A program made the translations under genes and the position numbers. Below, piece by piece: positions 8,348 to 16,694 of a DNA stretch of 64,000 nt. The notes below the pieces were generated by a model. It was not told where the DNA came from and made no database searches. It saw nothing but the letters and a program-made list of their open reading frames with translations. Within the stretch, counting starts at the first letter, position 1. Each line of letters begins with the position of its first letter. The stretch comes from Ruegeria pomeroyi. Lineage in GTDB: Bacteria > Pseudomonadota > Alphaproteobacteria > Rhodobacterales > Rhodobacteraceae. The stretch lies in NCBI RefSeq assembly GCF_021405525.1, contig NZ_JAGQAG010000001.1:310001-374000 (forward strand), given 5' to 3'.

Positions 8348-8986
8348 ATGTCACTGGCACCCAAACACACCGGATCCGAAAGCGCCTGGTTGGACGCGGC
8401 CTATGAATTGTTGACCGAAAACGGCGTCGAGGCGGTCAAGATCATGCCGTTGGCGCAAAAGCTGGGTGTGTCACGCACCGGCTTCTATTGGTATTTCAAG
8501 GATCGCGAGGCCCTTCTGGAGGCGATGATCCAGCGCTGGGAAGAGAAGAACACCGGTAATCTGGTGGCCCGCGTGAACGCATTTGCCGAAAGCATTGTCG
8601 AGGCGATGTTCAACCTGTTCGACTGCTGGCTGGATGACGGGCTGTTCGACGCGCGTCTGGATCTGGCGATTCGCAACTGGGCGCGCAACGATCCCGCGTT
8701 GCAACTGCGACTGGACCGGGCCGATCAGGCCCGTCAGGATGCGGTGGCGGGTATGTTCCAGCGCTTTGGCTATCCCGAGAATCAGGCCCGGGTACGGTCG
8801 CTGACCGTGATGTATACGCAGGTCGGCTATATCTCTATGCAGATCGAGGAACATCCCGATATCCGCATCGCCAACATGCCCGATTATGTCGAGGTGTTTA
8901 CCGGCGTCACTCCGGATCAGGCGGATGTGGACCGGTTCCTGTCGCGGCACGCGGCCAAATGGCGGGCGGCTGCTAACCAGATGTAA
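8348..8986 (+). CDS. TetR-family transcriptional regulator
   Basis: 212 residues from ATG 8348. An ATG-less 5' extension upstream would run through the palindromic operator region, so the internal ATG is the better start. The N-terminal three-helix DNA-binding domain is clear: WLDAAYELLTENGVEAVKI, then the recognition helix around KLGVSRTGFYWYFKDREALL. The C-terminal ligand domain (about residues 60-212) is divergent. It is divergent from the MttB/flavoenzyme operon, so it is the likely local repressor or activator responding to the pathway substrate or an intermediate. Its stop codon overlaps a weak CtrA-like box upstream of sltF. Family certain; ligand unknown. Confidence 0.9.
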   Translation: MSLAPKHTGSESAWLDAAYELLTENGVEAVKIMPLAQKLGVSRTGFYWYFKDREALLEAMIQRWEEKNTGNLVARVNAFAESIVEAMFNLFDCWLDDGLFDARLDLAIRNWARNDPALQLRLDRADQARQDAVAGMFQRFGYPENQARVRSLTVMYTQVGYISMQIEEHPDIRIANMPDYVEVFTGVTPDQADVDRFLSRHAAKWRAAANQM

Positions 8987-8987
8987 A
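8973..8987. promoter_or_regulatory. Weak CtrA-like box upstream of sltF-flhA operon
   Basis: CTAA-N7-TAAA matches 6 of 8 bases of the CtrA consensus TTAA-N7-TTAA. It overlaps the tetR stop codon and lies about 52 bp before the sltF start. A 6/8 match is expected fairly often by chance, so it is listed only because the other flagellar promoters carry better versions. Confidence 0.25.
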
Positions 8988-9038
8988 CTTGGCGGGCGAT
9001 AGCCTCTGGGAAACTGGAAGAATCCCCGGACAGGCAGA

Positions 9039-9737
9039 ATGCCCTTGAAACTGATTTACCGCTTGGCCGCGGTCGTGTGGCTCACCGCACTGCTTGCGCC
9101 AGCACCGGCCCTGGCAAAGCTCGATCCCGGCGTGTCGTCCCTTTGTGACCAGGCCGCGCGCCGTGCGGCCAGCCGCCACGGAGTCCCGCTCGACGTTCTG
9201 CGTGCGATCACGCGGGTCGAGACCGGTCGCCGCAGTGACGGCCAGTTGGCGCCCTGGCCCTGGACAGTCAATATGGAGGGGGCGGGGCATTGGTTTCCAA
9301 CCGAATATGCCGCCCGCAAATTCGTGTTCGAGCGGTTCAAATCCGGCGCCCGCAGCTTTGACGTGGGGTGTTTCCAGATCAATTACCGCTGGCACAGTCA
9401 GGGGTTCTCTTCGATCGAGGAGATGTTCGACCCCGAGCGGAACGCCGATTATGCTGCCCGGTTCCTGAACGACCTGTTCGGCGAACTGGGGTCCTGGTCG
9501 GCGGCGGCGGGGGCTTATCACTCGCGCACGCAATCCCTGGCCGATGCCTATGCCTCGCGGTTCGACCGGACCCGCGCGGCGCTGGGTGAGGGGCCGCTGC
9601 CTGAACCAAGGCAAGGGTCTGACTCTCGCGGGCCTCAACCCTTGCTCGCCCGGCAGGATGCGTCATCTGGCCCGGCCCGGCTGGGATCGCTGTTTGCAAC
9701 CGGATCGGGCGCCCGCCCCTTCATCTCGTTCAACTAG
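9039..9737 (+). CDS. sltF: Flagellar lytic transglycosylase (SltF-like)
   Basis: 232 residues. A cleavable signal peptide (hydrophobic residues 8-26, ending ALA-K) sends it to the periplasm. The SLT domain follows, with catalytic Glu in AITRVETGRRSDG (about residue 62), DVGCFQINYRWH and the AAGAYHS motif. The C-terminal 50 residues are low in conserved features. It sits 9 nt upstream of flhA. In Rhodobacter a flagellar transglycosylase named SltF opens the peptidoglycan for the rod, and FlgJ lacks that domain (family knowledge). The operon position supports the same job here. The start ATG gives a good signal peptide. Confidence 0.85.
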   Translation: MPLKLIYRLAAVVWLTALLAPAPALAKLDPGVSSLCDQAARRAASRHGVPLDVLRAITRVETGRRSDGQLAPWPWTVNMEGAGHWFPTEYAARKFVFERFKSGARSFDVGCFQINYRWHSQGFSSIEEMFDPERNADYAARFLNDLFGELGSWSAAAGAYHSRTQSLADAYASRFDRTRAALGEGPLPEPRQGSDSRGPQPLLARQDASSGPARLGSLFATGSGARPFISFN

Positions 9738-9746
9738 GATCGCGCC

Positions 9747-11834
9747 GTGCCCAAGCTTTCCACCGAAACGCTGTTCAGCCCCACGGTTCTGCTGGCGCTT
9801 GCCCTGATGGCGATCATCGTGATGATGATTCTGCCGATGCCGGCCTGGGTTCTGGATATCGGCCTCGCTGCCTCGTTCGCGCTGGCGATCCTGATCTTTA
9901 CGCTGACCCTGTTTATCGAGCGGCCGCTCGATTTCTCGGCCTTTCCGACCATCCTGCTCGCCTCGCTGATGCTGCGGCTGTCGCTGAACGTGTCCTCGAC
10001 CAAGCTGATCATCGGTCAGGGTCATACCGGCCCGAACGCCGCCGGAGACGTGATCGAGGGGTTTGCCCAGTTCGTGATGGGCGGCAGCGTGTTTCTGGGC
10101 TTGGTGGTCTTTGGCGTTCTCCTGATCGTCAACTTCATGGTGATCACCAAGGGCGCCGCCCGCATGGCCGAAGTTGGCGCGCGCTTTGCACTCGATGGCA
10201 TGCCGGGCAAGCAACTGGCCATCGACAGCGACATGTCGGCAGGCGCTATCGACCATCAGGAGGCGAAGGCGAGACGCGAGTTGGAGCAGCAGGAAACCAC
10301 CTTCTTCGGCTCGCTCGACGGTGCGTCGAAATTCGTCAAGGGCGATGCCATCGCCGGGCTTCTGATCACCCTGCTGAACCTGATCATGGGCCTGATCATG
10401 GGCGTCATCGTACATGGCATGCCGATGAGCGCCGCGTTCGAGACCTATGCCATCCTCACCGTGGGCGACGGTCTGGTATCGCAGATCCCGGCCGTGATCA
10501 TTTCGATCGCCTCGGCGCTGCTGCTGGCGCGCGGCGGTACCCAGGGCGCCACCGACAATGCGCTGTTCGCGCAACTGGGCAAGCACCCGGCGGCACTGGC
10601 CACGGTGGCGCTGTTGATGGTTCTGTTCGCGCTGGTGCCCGGCCTGCCGTTCCTGCCCTTCATCTCGGGCGGGGCGGTTCTGGGATATGCTGCCTGGCGG
10701 ATGCGCCTGAAACAGAAACAAGAGGCTGACAGCGCCGCCCGGATCAGCGAGGAACAGACACCCGTCGCACGCCAGGGGATCGGCGATATCCTTGATCTTG
10801 ACGATGTGCACCTGGAATTCGCCCCCGATCTGGTGGGAATGGCGCTGGATCCGGGCACCGGGCTGGACGCGCGCATCGCCAATATGCGAACTCACGTGGC
10901 TTCGATCTATGGGCTGATCCTGCCAGATATCCGCCTCACCGATCAGGCCGAACTGCCCCAAGGCACCTATGTGATCAAGGTGCAGGGGGTCGAACAGGTG
11001 CGCGGTGTGCTGCATCCCGATCTGGTGCTGGCGCTGATGACCGATCATCCCGATGCGCTGCCCGCGGGCGAGGACGTGACCGAGCCGGTCTATGGCGCCC
11101 CCGCCCGCTGGATCCTGCCCAAGGACCAGGAGGCGGCGGCGCTGTCGGGCGCGACCATCGTCAGCCCGCCCGAGATTCTCGCCACCCACCTGCTGGAGGT
11201 GATCAAACAGAACTTTGCCCGCCTGCTGACGCTTAAATCGCTGCGCCGCCTTCTGTCCGAGATGACCCGCCTGTCCGATCCGGTCCGGTCCGAGGCCAAT
11301 CAGAAGCTTCTGGACGAGCTGATCCCCGACAAGGTGCCGATCGACACGTTGCATGCGGTTTTGCGCCTGCTGCTCGAGGAGCGCGTGTCGATCCGAAACA
11401 TGCCCCTGATCCTCGAAGCGGTGGCCGAGGCGCGACTGGCCACCACCCAGCCCGAGGCGATCTGTGAACATGTCCGCCAGCGGCTGGGCTTTCAACTGGT
11501 GGCCGAGATGAAACGCGCCGACGGGTCGATCCCGCTGGTACAGCTGGCGCCGGAATGGGAGGATGCCTTTGCCACCTATCAGGTCGATGGTGCCGGCGGT
11601 GGCCTCGATATCGCGCTTCCGCCCGACCTTTTCAACAAGCTGGCCGATGGCGTTGCCAAACGCCTGTCGCAGACGGCGGGGCAGGGGATATTCGCGGCGC
11701 TGGTGACTTCGACCCGCCGCCGCCGTTTCCTGCGCACCATCCTGCGGGCGCGCGGCATTTCGAACCCGGTCCTCTCCTTCGAGGAAATCGGGATGGAAGC
11801 GCGCCCGGCGCTGGTGGGACAGGTGCCCGCATGA
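9747..11834 (+). CDS. flhA: Flagellar type III export apparatus protein FlhA
   Basis: 695 residues, starting at GTG 9747 nine bases after sltF. The N-terminal half has about eight hydrophobic segments. The FHIPEP-family signature is present (FPTILLASLMLRLSLNVSST and MAEVGARFALDGMPGKQL). The C-terminal half is the cytoplasmic docking domain for chaperone-substrate complexes (starts after about residue 325, includes PIDTLHAVLRLLLEE). FlhA is the proton-conducting core of the flagellar export gate. The stop overlaps the fliR start (ATGA). Length is normal for the family. The GC-rich codon use matches its operon neighbours. Confidence 0.97.
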   Translation: MPKLSTETLFSPTVLLALALMAIIVMMILPMPAWVLDIGLAASFALAILIFTLTLFIERPLDFSAFPTILLASLMLRLSLNVSSTKLIIGQGHTGPNAAGDVIEGFAQFVMGGSVFLGLVVFGVLLIVNFMVITKGAARMAEVGARFALDGMPGKQLAIDSDMSAGAIDHQEAKARRELEQQETTFFGSLDGASKFVKGDAIAGLLITLLNLIMGLIMGVIVHGMPMSAAFETYAILTVGDGLVSQIPAVIISIASALLLARGGTQGATDNALFAQLGKHPAALATVALLMVLFALVPGLPFLPFISGGAVLGYAAWRMRLKQKQEADSAARISEEQTPVARQGIGDILDLDDVHLEFAPDLVGMALDPGTGLDARIANMRTHVASIYGLILPDIRLTDQAELPQGTYVIKVQGVEQVRGVLHPDLVLALMTDHPDALPAGEDVTEPVYGAPARWILPKDQEAAALSGATIVSPPEILATHLLEVIKQNFARLLTLKSLRRLLSEMTRLSDPVRSEANQKLLDELIPDKVPIDTLHAVLRLLLEERVSIRNMPLILEAVAEARLATTQPEAICEHVRQRLGFQLVAEMKRADGSIPLVQLAPEWEDAFATYQVDGAGGGLDIALPPDLFNKLADGVAKRLSQTAGQGIFAALVTSTRRRRFLRTILRARGISNPVLSFEEIGMEARPALVGQVPA

Positions 11835-12604
11835 TCGCGCTGCCGCCCGAGTTGCTGGCGCTGATCTCGGGCGAGCTGTGGCAGGTCTTTGCCGTGTTTC
11901 TGCGGGTCTCGGCCCTGGTTTCGGTTCTGCCCGCCTTGGGCGAACAATCGATTCCGATGCGGGTCCGCCTTGGGGTCGCCACCGCCTTTGCCGTGATCGT
12001 GGCCCCGGCTGCGCCGGCTGCCCCCGAGGTCACAAATGTCCTGCAATTCACCGCCCTTGCCGGAACCGAGGTATTGGCTGGGCTGGTCATGGGGCTGGGC
12101 ATCCGGCTGTTTGCAATTGCACTGCAGGTGGCGGGTATGATCGCGGCGCAGGCCACGTCGCTGTCGCAGCTTCTGGGCAATGCGGTGGCCGAGCCGACGC
12201 CCGCCATGGGCCATCTGCTGATGATGGGCGGGCTGGCGCTGGCGGTGATGTCGGGCCTGCATGTACGGGTGGCCGAATTCCTGATCCACTCCTACGCGAT
12301 CTTTCCGATCGGCGAACTGCCCCATCCCGGCGATCTGAGCCAATGGGGCGTCGCCCAGGTCGGCCGCATGTTCGCGCTGGCCTTCGGGTTGGCGGCGCCG
12401 TTTGTCATCGCCTCTCTGATCTATAACCTGACGCTCGGGGCCATCAACCGGGCGATGCCACAGTTGATGGTCGCCTTTGTCGGGGCGCCCGTGATCACAC
12501 TTGGTGGTATGGCGCTGCTTCTTGTCGGCACACCGCTTTTGCTGTCGGTTTGGCTCGATGCGCTGTGGAGCTTCTTTCAGGATCCGATTGGGGCACGCCC
12601 ATGA
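11831..12604 (+). CDS. fliR: Flagellar export gate protein FliR
   Basis: 257 residues from ATG 11831, which overlaps the flhA stop by 4 nt; longer upstream starts would run deep into flhA. It is hydrophobic throughout with about six membrane segments (for example LWQVFAVFLRVSALVSVLP and LLMMGGLALAVMSGLHVRV) and ends with the expected GGMALLLVGTPLLL segment. FliR forms the export gate with FliP and FliQ; both partners are also in this window (32751-33494 and 17408-17680) but in other operons. Its own stop overlaps the flhB start. Confidence 0.95.
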   Translation: MIALPPELLALISGELWQVFAVFLRVSALVSVLPALGEQSIPMRVRLGVATAFAVIVAPAAPAAPEVTNVLQFTALAGTEVLAGLVMGLGIRLFAIALQVAGMIAAQATSLSQLLGNAVAEPTPAMGHLLMMGGLALAVMSGLHVRVAEFLIHSYAIFPIGELPHPGDLSQWGVAQVGRMFALAFGLAAPFVIASLIYNLTLGAINRAMPQLMVAFVGAPVITLGGMALLLVGTPLLLSVWLDALWSFFQDPIGARP

Positions 12605-13689
12605 GCGGACAGGACGACGACAGCGACAAGTCATTCGATCCGACCCCGCAAAAGCTCCAGAAAGCGCGGGAAAAGGGAGAGGTTGCCAAATCCGCCGATC
12701 TGTCGGTGGTGGCGGCCTATGCTGGATTGTTGCTGGCACTGTCTGCGCTGGGCGCGGCCAGCGTCACCAAGCTGGGTACCGCGCTGACGGTGCTGATCGG
12801 GCAGGCGGATGGCCTGTCACGCCTTGTCTTCGAGGGGCGTGCTGGTGGGCCGGTCGGCGGGCTGATGGGAACGGTGGGGGCCGCGATCCTGCCCTGGTTC
12901 CTGGTTCCGGCGGCGGCGGTGATCCTGTCGGTGGTGGCCCAGCGCGCCTTTGTCATGGCGCCCAGCAAGCTGGTGCCCAAGATCTCGCGCATTTCGATCC
13001 TGCAGAACGCCAAAAACAAGTTCGGACGCGGCGGCCTGTTCGAATTTGCCAAGAGCTTTGTCAAATTGCTGCTCTATTCGGTCTGTCTGGGCTTCTTCAT
13101 CAAGCTGAACCTGTCCGACATCGTCTCGTCCGCAGGGATGGAGGCGCGCCAATCGGTGCTGCTGATGGTGCGCCTATTGATGCGGTTCATGTTCCTGGTT
13201 GCGACGGTGGCGCTTGTGATCGGGGCCATCGACTATCTGTGGCAGCATGCCGAGCATATCCGCAAGAACATGATGTCTCGCAAGGAGCTGATGGACGAGA
13301 CCAAGGATGCCGAGGGCGATCCGCATATGAAGCAGAAGCGGCGCCAGAAGGGGCAGGAAATCGCGATGAACCAGATGCTGGCCGATGTGCCGGGCGCCGA
13401 TGTGGTGATTGTGAACCCGACCCATTACGCGGTTGCCCTGAAATGGTCGCGCCTGCCCGGCGCGGCGCCGGTCTGCGTGGCCAAAGGGGTCGACGAGGTT
13501 GCCGCCGCGATCCGCCGCAGCGCGGCCGAGGCCGGGGTGCCAATCCACTCCGATCCGCCCACCGCGCGAGCCCTGCATGCCGGTGTCGAGATCGGGCAGG
13601 AGATTTCCGAGGAGCATTATCGCCCGGTCGCAGCCGCGATCCGTTTTGCCGAGGCGATGCGCAAACGGGCCAAGGGGAGGGCATGGTGA
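12601..13689 (+). CDS. flhB: Flagellar export switch protein FlhB
   Basis: 362 residues from ATG 12601, coupled to fliR by ATGA. The N-terminus has DSDKSFDPTPQKLQKAREKG, typical of FlhB, followed by four membrane segments. The autocleavage site NPTH is intact at residues 272-275 (VNPTHYAVALKW), so it should undergo the normal self-cleavage that switches export from rod/hook to filament substrates. The C-terminal domain runs on to about residue 355. Last of three gate genes in this operon. The final codons overlap the next small gene. Confidence 0.97.
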   Translation: MSGQDDDSDKSFDPTPQKLQKAREKGEVAKSADLSVVAAYAGLLLALSALGAASVTKLGTALTVLIGQADGLSRLVFEGRAGGPVGGLMGTVGAAILPWFLVPAAAVILSVVAQRAFVMAPSKLVPKISRISILQNAKNKFGRGGLFEFAKSFVKLLLYSVCLGFFIKLNLSDIVSSAGMEARQSVLLMVRLLMRFMFLVATVALVIGAIDYLWQHAEHIRKNMMSRKELMDETKDAEGDPHMKQKRRQKGQEIAMNQMLADVPGADVVIVNPTHYAVALKWSRLPGAAPVCVAKGVDEVAAAIRRSAAEAGVPIHSDPPTARALHAGVEIGQEISEEHYRPVAAAIRFAEAMRKRAKGRAW

Positions 13690-14096
13690 GGCAGTCGATA
13701 CTGGATCAAATGACCGGGGTGGGAGAGGCGCTCTATCTGCGCGAATACGAGCGTATCCGGGCCGTGCTGGAGGAAGAGGCGCGCATCGCCGCGCAGATCG
13801 CCCGGCTTGATGACCAGGTCGTCCGCACCCGTGCCGAAGGATCGGGAGATCATGGCTATCGCTCGGTCGGCGCCGACATCCTGTGGCAAAGCTGGGAGAG
13901 CCGGACTCGCCGCCAGCTGAACTCCGATCTGGCGCGCGCGCGCGCGAAACGGTTGTCGATGATGGATGATCTGAAACGCGCCTTTGGCCGCAAGCAGGCC
14001 ATCGCGCAGATCGCGCAGGACGAAAAAACGGCCTGGGCAAAGGCCCGTCGCAAGGCGCAGCTTGATGCGCTCACCCGTGACGCCACGCTGCGTTAG
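13683..14096 (+). CDS. Small conserved-looking protein downstream of flhB, function unknown
   Basis: 137 residues from ATG 13683, overlapping the flhB stop by 7 nt (ATGGTGA; the GTG at 13686 is an alternative). The protein is highly charged and helix-rich, with long coiled-coil-like stretches (EYERIRAVLEEEARIAAQIA and a C-terminal Lys/Arg/Ala-rich region), no signal peptide and no membrane segment. Tight coupling to the export-gate genes suggests a flagellar role. Its size and helical composition recall FliJ-type export accessory proteins, but no diagnostic motif is visible, so this remains a guess. Last gene before a terminator hairpin. Confidence 0.75.
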   Translation: MVRQSILDQMTGVGEALYLREYERIRAVLEEEARIAAQIARLDDQVVRTRAEGSGDHGYRSVGADILWQSWESRTRRQLNSDLARARAKRLSMMDDLKRAFGRKQAIAQIAQDEKTAWAKARRKAQLDALTRDATLR

Positions 14097-14125
14097 GCCC
14101 GTTTAACCGGTACAGACGCAGAAAT

Positions 14126-14148
14126 GCCCCGCCAGTCGGCGGGGCTTT
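14126..14148. terminator. Intrinsic terminator-like hairpin between convergent flagellar operons
   Basis: GCCCCGCC - AGTC - GGCGGGGC is a perfect 8-bp GC stem with a 4-base loop, followed on the + strand by a short TTT. It lies between the sltF-flhA-fliR-flhB operon (+) and the end of the flgB...fliL operon (-). Confidence 0.7.
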
Positions 14149-14188
14149 GGCTTCCGGTCGGGGAAAAGGTTGGCGGTTTGGGCACCGC

Positions 14189-14725
14189 TCAATACGAATC
14201 CTGACGGGCGATATCGACGATCAGCACGCTGACGATGTTGTCGCCAAAGGCCTTTTGCGCCGATTCAAGCAAGGCGACGCGCAGCGGGTCGAGATTGCCG
14301 GGGCGGGTGAAGGCACCGTCGAAACCGCCGATATTGGCATGGTCGAACAGGACCTGAAGGAAGCCGTCGCGCAGCTTGGGTTCCTTGGCGTAGAAATTCT
14401 CGCTGAAACCCGGCTGGACCTCGAGGCTGAGCGACACCGTGGCCAGGCCGCTGATCTGGTCCTTGTGCACCAGCGGCACCACAAAGGGTTTGTTCATCTT
14501 GACGTATTCGTTGCCTAAATCCTCGGCGCCGTGATCCTCGGACGGTTTCGATTTGGCGGAATCGGCAGGTTTGGCCTTGGACGGTTTCTCTTCGCCATGG
14601 TCACTGGCCTGATCGCTCGCATGGGCGCTGTCCTGCGCCGGTTTCGGGCCAAGGAACACCCCGGCGCCCACCCCGGCACCAAGGCCCACAACAAGGAACA
14701 GAACCGGAAGCAATTTACCCAACAT
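14189..14725 (-). CDS. FliL-family flagellar basal-body protein (first of two FliL-like genes)
   Basis: 178 residues. A single N-terminal membrane segment (LLPVLFLVVGLGAGVGAGVF) is followed by a Lys/Asp/Ser-rich linker of about 45 residues and a periplasmic FliL domain (FVVPLVHKDQISGLATVSLSLEV ... LRDGFLQVLFDHANIGGF). It is the last gene of the nine-gene operon that begins with flgB. A second, different FliL-family gene lies at 36090-36596. FliL surrounds the stator and tunes motor function (family knowledge). Having two suggests they do different jobs; which one is the canonical FliL cannot be decided here, so no symbol is given. Confidence 0.82.
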   Translation of the reverse strand: MLGKLLPVLFLVVGLGAGVGAGVFLGPKPAQDSAHASDQASDHGEEKPSKAKPADSAKSKPSEDHGAEDLGNEYVKMNKPFVVPLVHKDQISGLATVSLSLEVQPGFSENFYAKEPKLRDGFLQVLFDHANIGGFDGAFTRPGNLDPLRVALLESAQKAFGDNIVSVLIVDIARQDSY

Positions 14726-14733
14726 GGCCGGCC

Positions 14734-15474
14734 TCAGAACGGCAGGACCATGTCCAGCACTTGCTGGCCATAGCGCGGTTGCTGCACATCGGTGATCTGG
14801 CCGCGGCCGCCATATGACACCCGCGCCGAGGCGATCTTGTCATAGGTAATCTCGTTCTGGCGCGAGATATCCTCGGGTCGCACATAGCCCGAGACCAGCA
14901 GCTCGCGCAGTTCGAAATTCACCCGCAGCTCTTGCGAACCGGTGATCGACAGGACGCCGTTGGGCAGCACGTCGACCACGGTTGCGGCCACCCGCAGGGT
15001 CAGCTTTTCCTTGCGCTTCACCGATCCCTTGCCGCCCGACGCGCTGGTGGAATCCACCGCGACAGCGTTGCTCATCGACGCGCCTTCGGGGAGTTTCTCG
15101 TCGATCCGCTGCGGCAGGCCCAGAAGATGCGGCACGCCCAGGCTTTCCGAACCCGAACGCGACCGGTTGGTGTCGTTCGAGATCTCGGCCTTTTCGTCGA
15201 TTTCGATGACCACGGTCAGAATGTCACCCTTCTTCATCGCCCGCTGATCGCCCAGCAGCGAGTTCTGGCCGCCGCTCCACAGCGACGCGCGATCGACCGA
15301 GCGTTGCGGCTGTGTGTGCAGCGGCAGGCCGGGCCAGAGCATGGCCACGTGCTCGGGCGACTCGGTGTTCGGGGTAAAGCTGGGCGCCTTGCCCAGGTGA
15401 TCGGCGCGGCCACAGGCCGACAGCACCACCAGCGCGGCAATCAGGGTTTTGGGGGAAGGACATTTCTGCATCAT
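14734..15474 (-). CDS. flgH: Flagellar L-ring protein FlgH
   Basis: 246 residues. A lipoprotein signal is visible: basic/hydrophobic N-terminus ending in the lipobox LSAC with the Cys near residue 21. The FlgH domain follows, including SLWSGGQNSLLGDQRAMKKGDILTV (split motif), NGVLSITGSQEL and VSGYVRPEDISRQN. FlgH builds the outer-membrane L-ring bushing around the rod. The gene overlaps flgA by 4 nt and is 8 nt upstream of the FliL-like gene. Length is normal. Confidence 0.96.
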   Translation of the reverse strand: MMQKCPSPKTLIAALVVLSACGRADHLGKAPSFTPNTESPEHVAMLWPGLPLHTQPQRSVDRASLWSGGQNSLLGDQRAMKKGDILTVVIEIDEKAEISNDTNRSRSGSESLGVPHLLGLPQRIDEKLPEGASMSNAVAVDSTSASGGKGSVKRKEKLTLRVAATVVDVLPNGVLSITGSQELRVNFELRELLVSGYVRPEDISRQNEITYDKIASARVSYGGRGQITDVQQPRYGQQVLDMVLPF

Positions 15475-15887
15475 TTTACCTCGATGGAGCCATTGGGCCG
15501 AATCTGGCCGGAAACGGTGGTGCGGGACGTCAGGTTCATCACCCGGATGACATCTCCAGCCGCACCGCGACCCAGCGCGCGACCTTCGGTAGTGATGACC
15601 AGCGGGCCATTGTCGAAAAAGAGCGTCACCAGATCATTGCGGTCGACGATGGCGGGAGGGCCGACATCGTCGTACCGGATCGGCCGCCCGGGATAGAGCG
15701 CGACGCGTGCCTCTTGCCCAACCACCTCGGCGGGGTGGGTATAGCTGCCCGGGACCTCGGCGGATTTCAGCATCAGATCCTCGGCGCCGATGATCTCCTT
15801 GGCGCGGATGGTGCGGGTGGGCACCAGCACCTCGGCTGCTGCCGTCTGCGCCAGGAAAAGGGCAAGGATTGGGCCAAGATACCGCAT
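15471..15887 (-). CDS. flgA: Flagellar P-ring assembly chaperone FlgA
   Basis: 138 residues. A signal peptide (residues 1-18, ending AAA-E) precedes an SAF/ChapFlgA domain: VPTRTIRAKEIIGAEDL, YPGRPIRYDDV and VIRVMNLTSRTTVSGQI are typical of FlgA C-terminal domains. It is short, keeping mainly the C-terminal part, as is common in alphaproteobacteria. FlgA is the periplasmic chaperone for FlgI (P-ring), whose gene is at 31496. It overlaps flgG by 1 nt and flgH by 4 nt. Confidence 0.93.
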   Translation of the reverse strand: MRYLGPILALFLAQTAAAEVLVPTRTIRAKEIIGAEDLMLKSAEVPGSYTHPAEVVGQEARVALYPGRPIRYDDVGPPAIVDRNDLVTLFFDNGPLVITTEGRALGRGAAGDVIRVMNLTSRTTVSGQIRPNGSIEVK

Positions 15888-16672
15888 CAGCGTACCTGCG
15901 TGGTGGCGCTCATCATCTGGTCCACCGCCGAGATGACCTTGGCGTTCATCTCATATCCGCGCTGCGCCTCGATCAGTTCGGTCACCTCGCGCACCGCGTC
16001 GACCGAACTGTCCTCCAGATATCCCTGACGCAGGGTGCCCAGCCCGTCCTCGCCCGGATTGCCGGTGATCGGCGCGCCCGAGGCCTCGGTTTCCTTGAAC
16101 AGGTTGCTGCCGATCGCCTCCAGCCCCTTGGCATTGGTGAAACCGGCCAGCGTGACCTGGCCCAGCAACTGGCCCTCGGCTGCATCGTCGAAATAGGCAT
16201 AGACCTCGCCCGAGGCGTTGATCGAGATCGACCGCGCATCGCTGGGAATGGTGATCTCGGGGGCCACCGACAACCCGTCCGAGGTGACGATCAGCCCCTC
16301 GGCAGAGCGTTTCAGCGACCCGTCGCGGGTAAAGGCCGACTGGCCCGAGGGCAGCGTCACCTCGAAATAGCCGCGTCCCTCGATGGCCAGGTCCAGATCG
16401 TTGCCGGTGGCCGACAACGCGCCCTGTTCCAGATGAACCGTCACTGCTGCCGGGCGGACCCCCAGGCCAAGCTGCACGCCGGTCGGCAATACCGTGCCGT
16501 CGGCGGCGTTCACCGTTCCGGCACGCGCGATCTGCTGGTAATGCAGGTCGGCAAACTCGGCACGGCGGGCATTGTAGCCGGTGGTGTTCATGTTGGCGAG
16601 GTTGTTCGAGATCGTCTCGACCCGCATCTGCTGGGCGGACATGCCGGTGGCGGCGATTTTCAGGGCGCGCAT
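15887..16672 (-). CDS. flgG: Flagellar distal rod protein FlgG
   Basis: 261 residues, the normal length for FlgG. The N-terminal rod signature reads ISNNLANMNTTGYNARRAEF; the central region has DLAIEGRGYFEVTLPSG; the C-terminal rod/hook motif is ELIEAQRGYEMNAKVI. FlgG polymerises into the distal rod. It follows flgF by 22 nt and overlaps flgA by 1 nt. Export is through the FlhA/B-FliP/Q/R gate without a cleaved signal. Confidence 0.97.
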   Translation of the reverse strand: MRALKIAATGMSAQQMRVETISNNLANMNTTGYNARRAEFADLHYQQIARAGTVNAADGTVLPTGVQLGLGVRPAAVTVHLEQGALSATGNDLDLAIEGRGYFEVTLPSGQSAFTRDGSLKRSAEGLIVTSDGLSVAPEITIPSDARSISINASGEVYAYFDDAAEGQLLGQVTLAGFTNAKGLEAIGSNLFKETEASGAPITGNPGEDGLGTLRQGYLEDSSVDAVREVTELIEAQRGYEMNAKVISAVDQMMSATTQVR

Positions 16673-16694
16673 TCTGGGGCTCCTTGGTTTGGGA

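Noticed and set aside
6532..8406. Long + strand frame opposite the MttB-like gene
   Set aside because: Antisense shadow; it also runs through the palindromic operator and the tetR start.
8971..8990. CtrA box before sltF as a firm site
   Set aside because: Only 6 of 8 bases match and it overlaps the tetR stop codon, so it is kept as a low-confidence feature and not counted among the flagellar boxes.
9663..11495. 610-codon - strand frame opposite flhA
   Set aside because: Composition is repetitive (Gln/His/Arg-rich) with no domain; flhA is unmistakable on the other strand.
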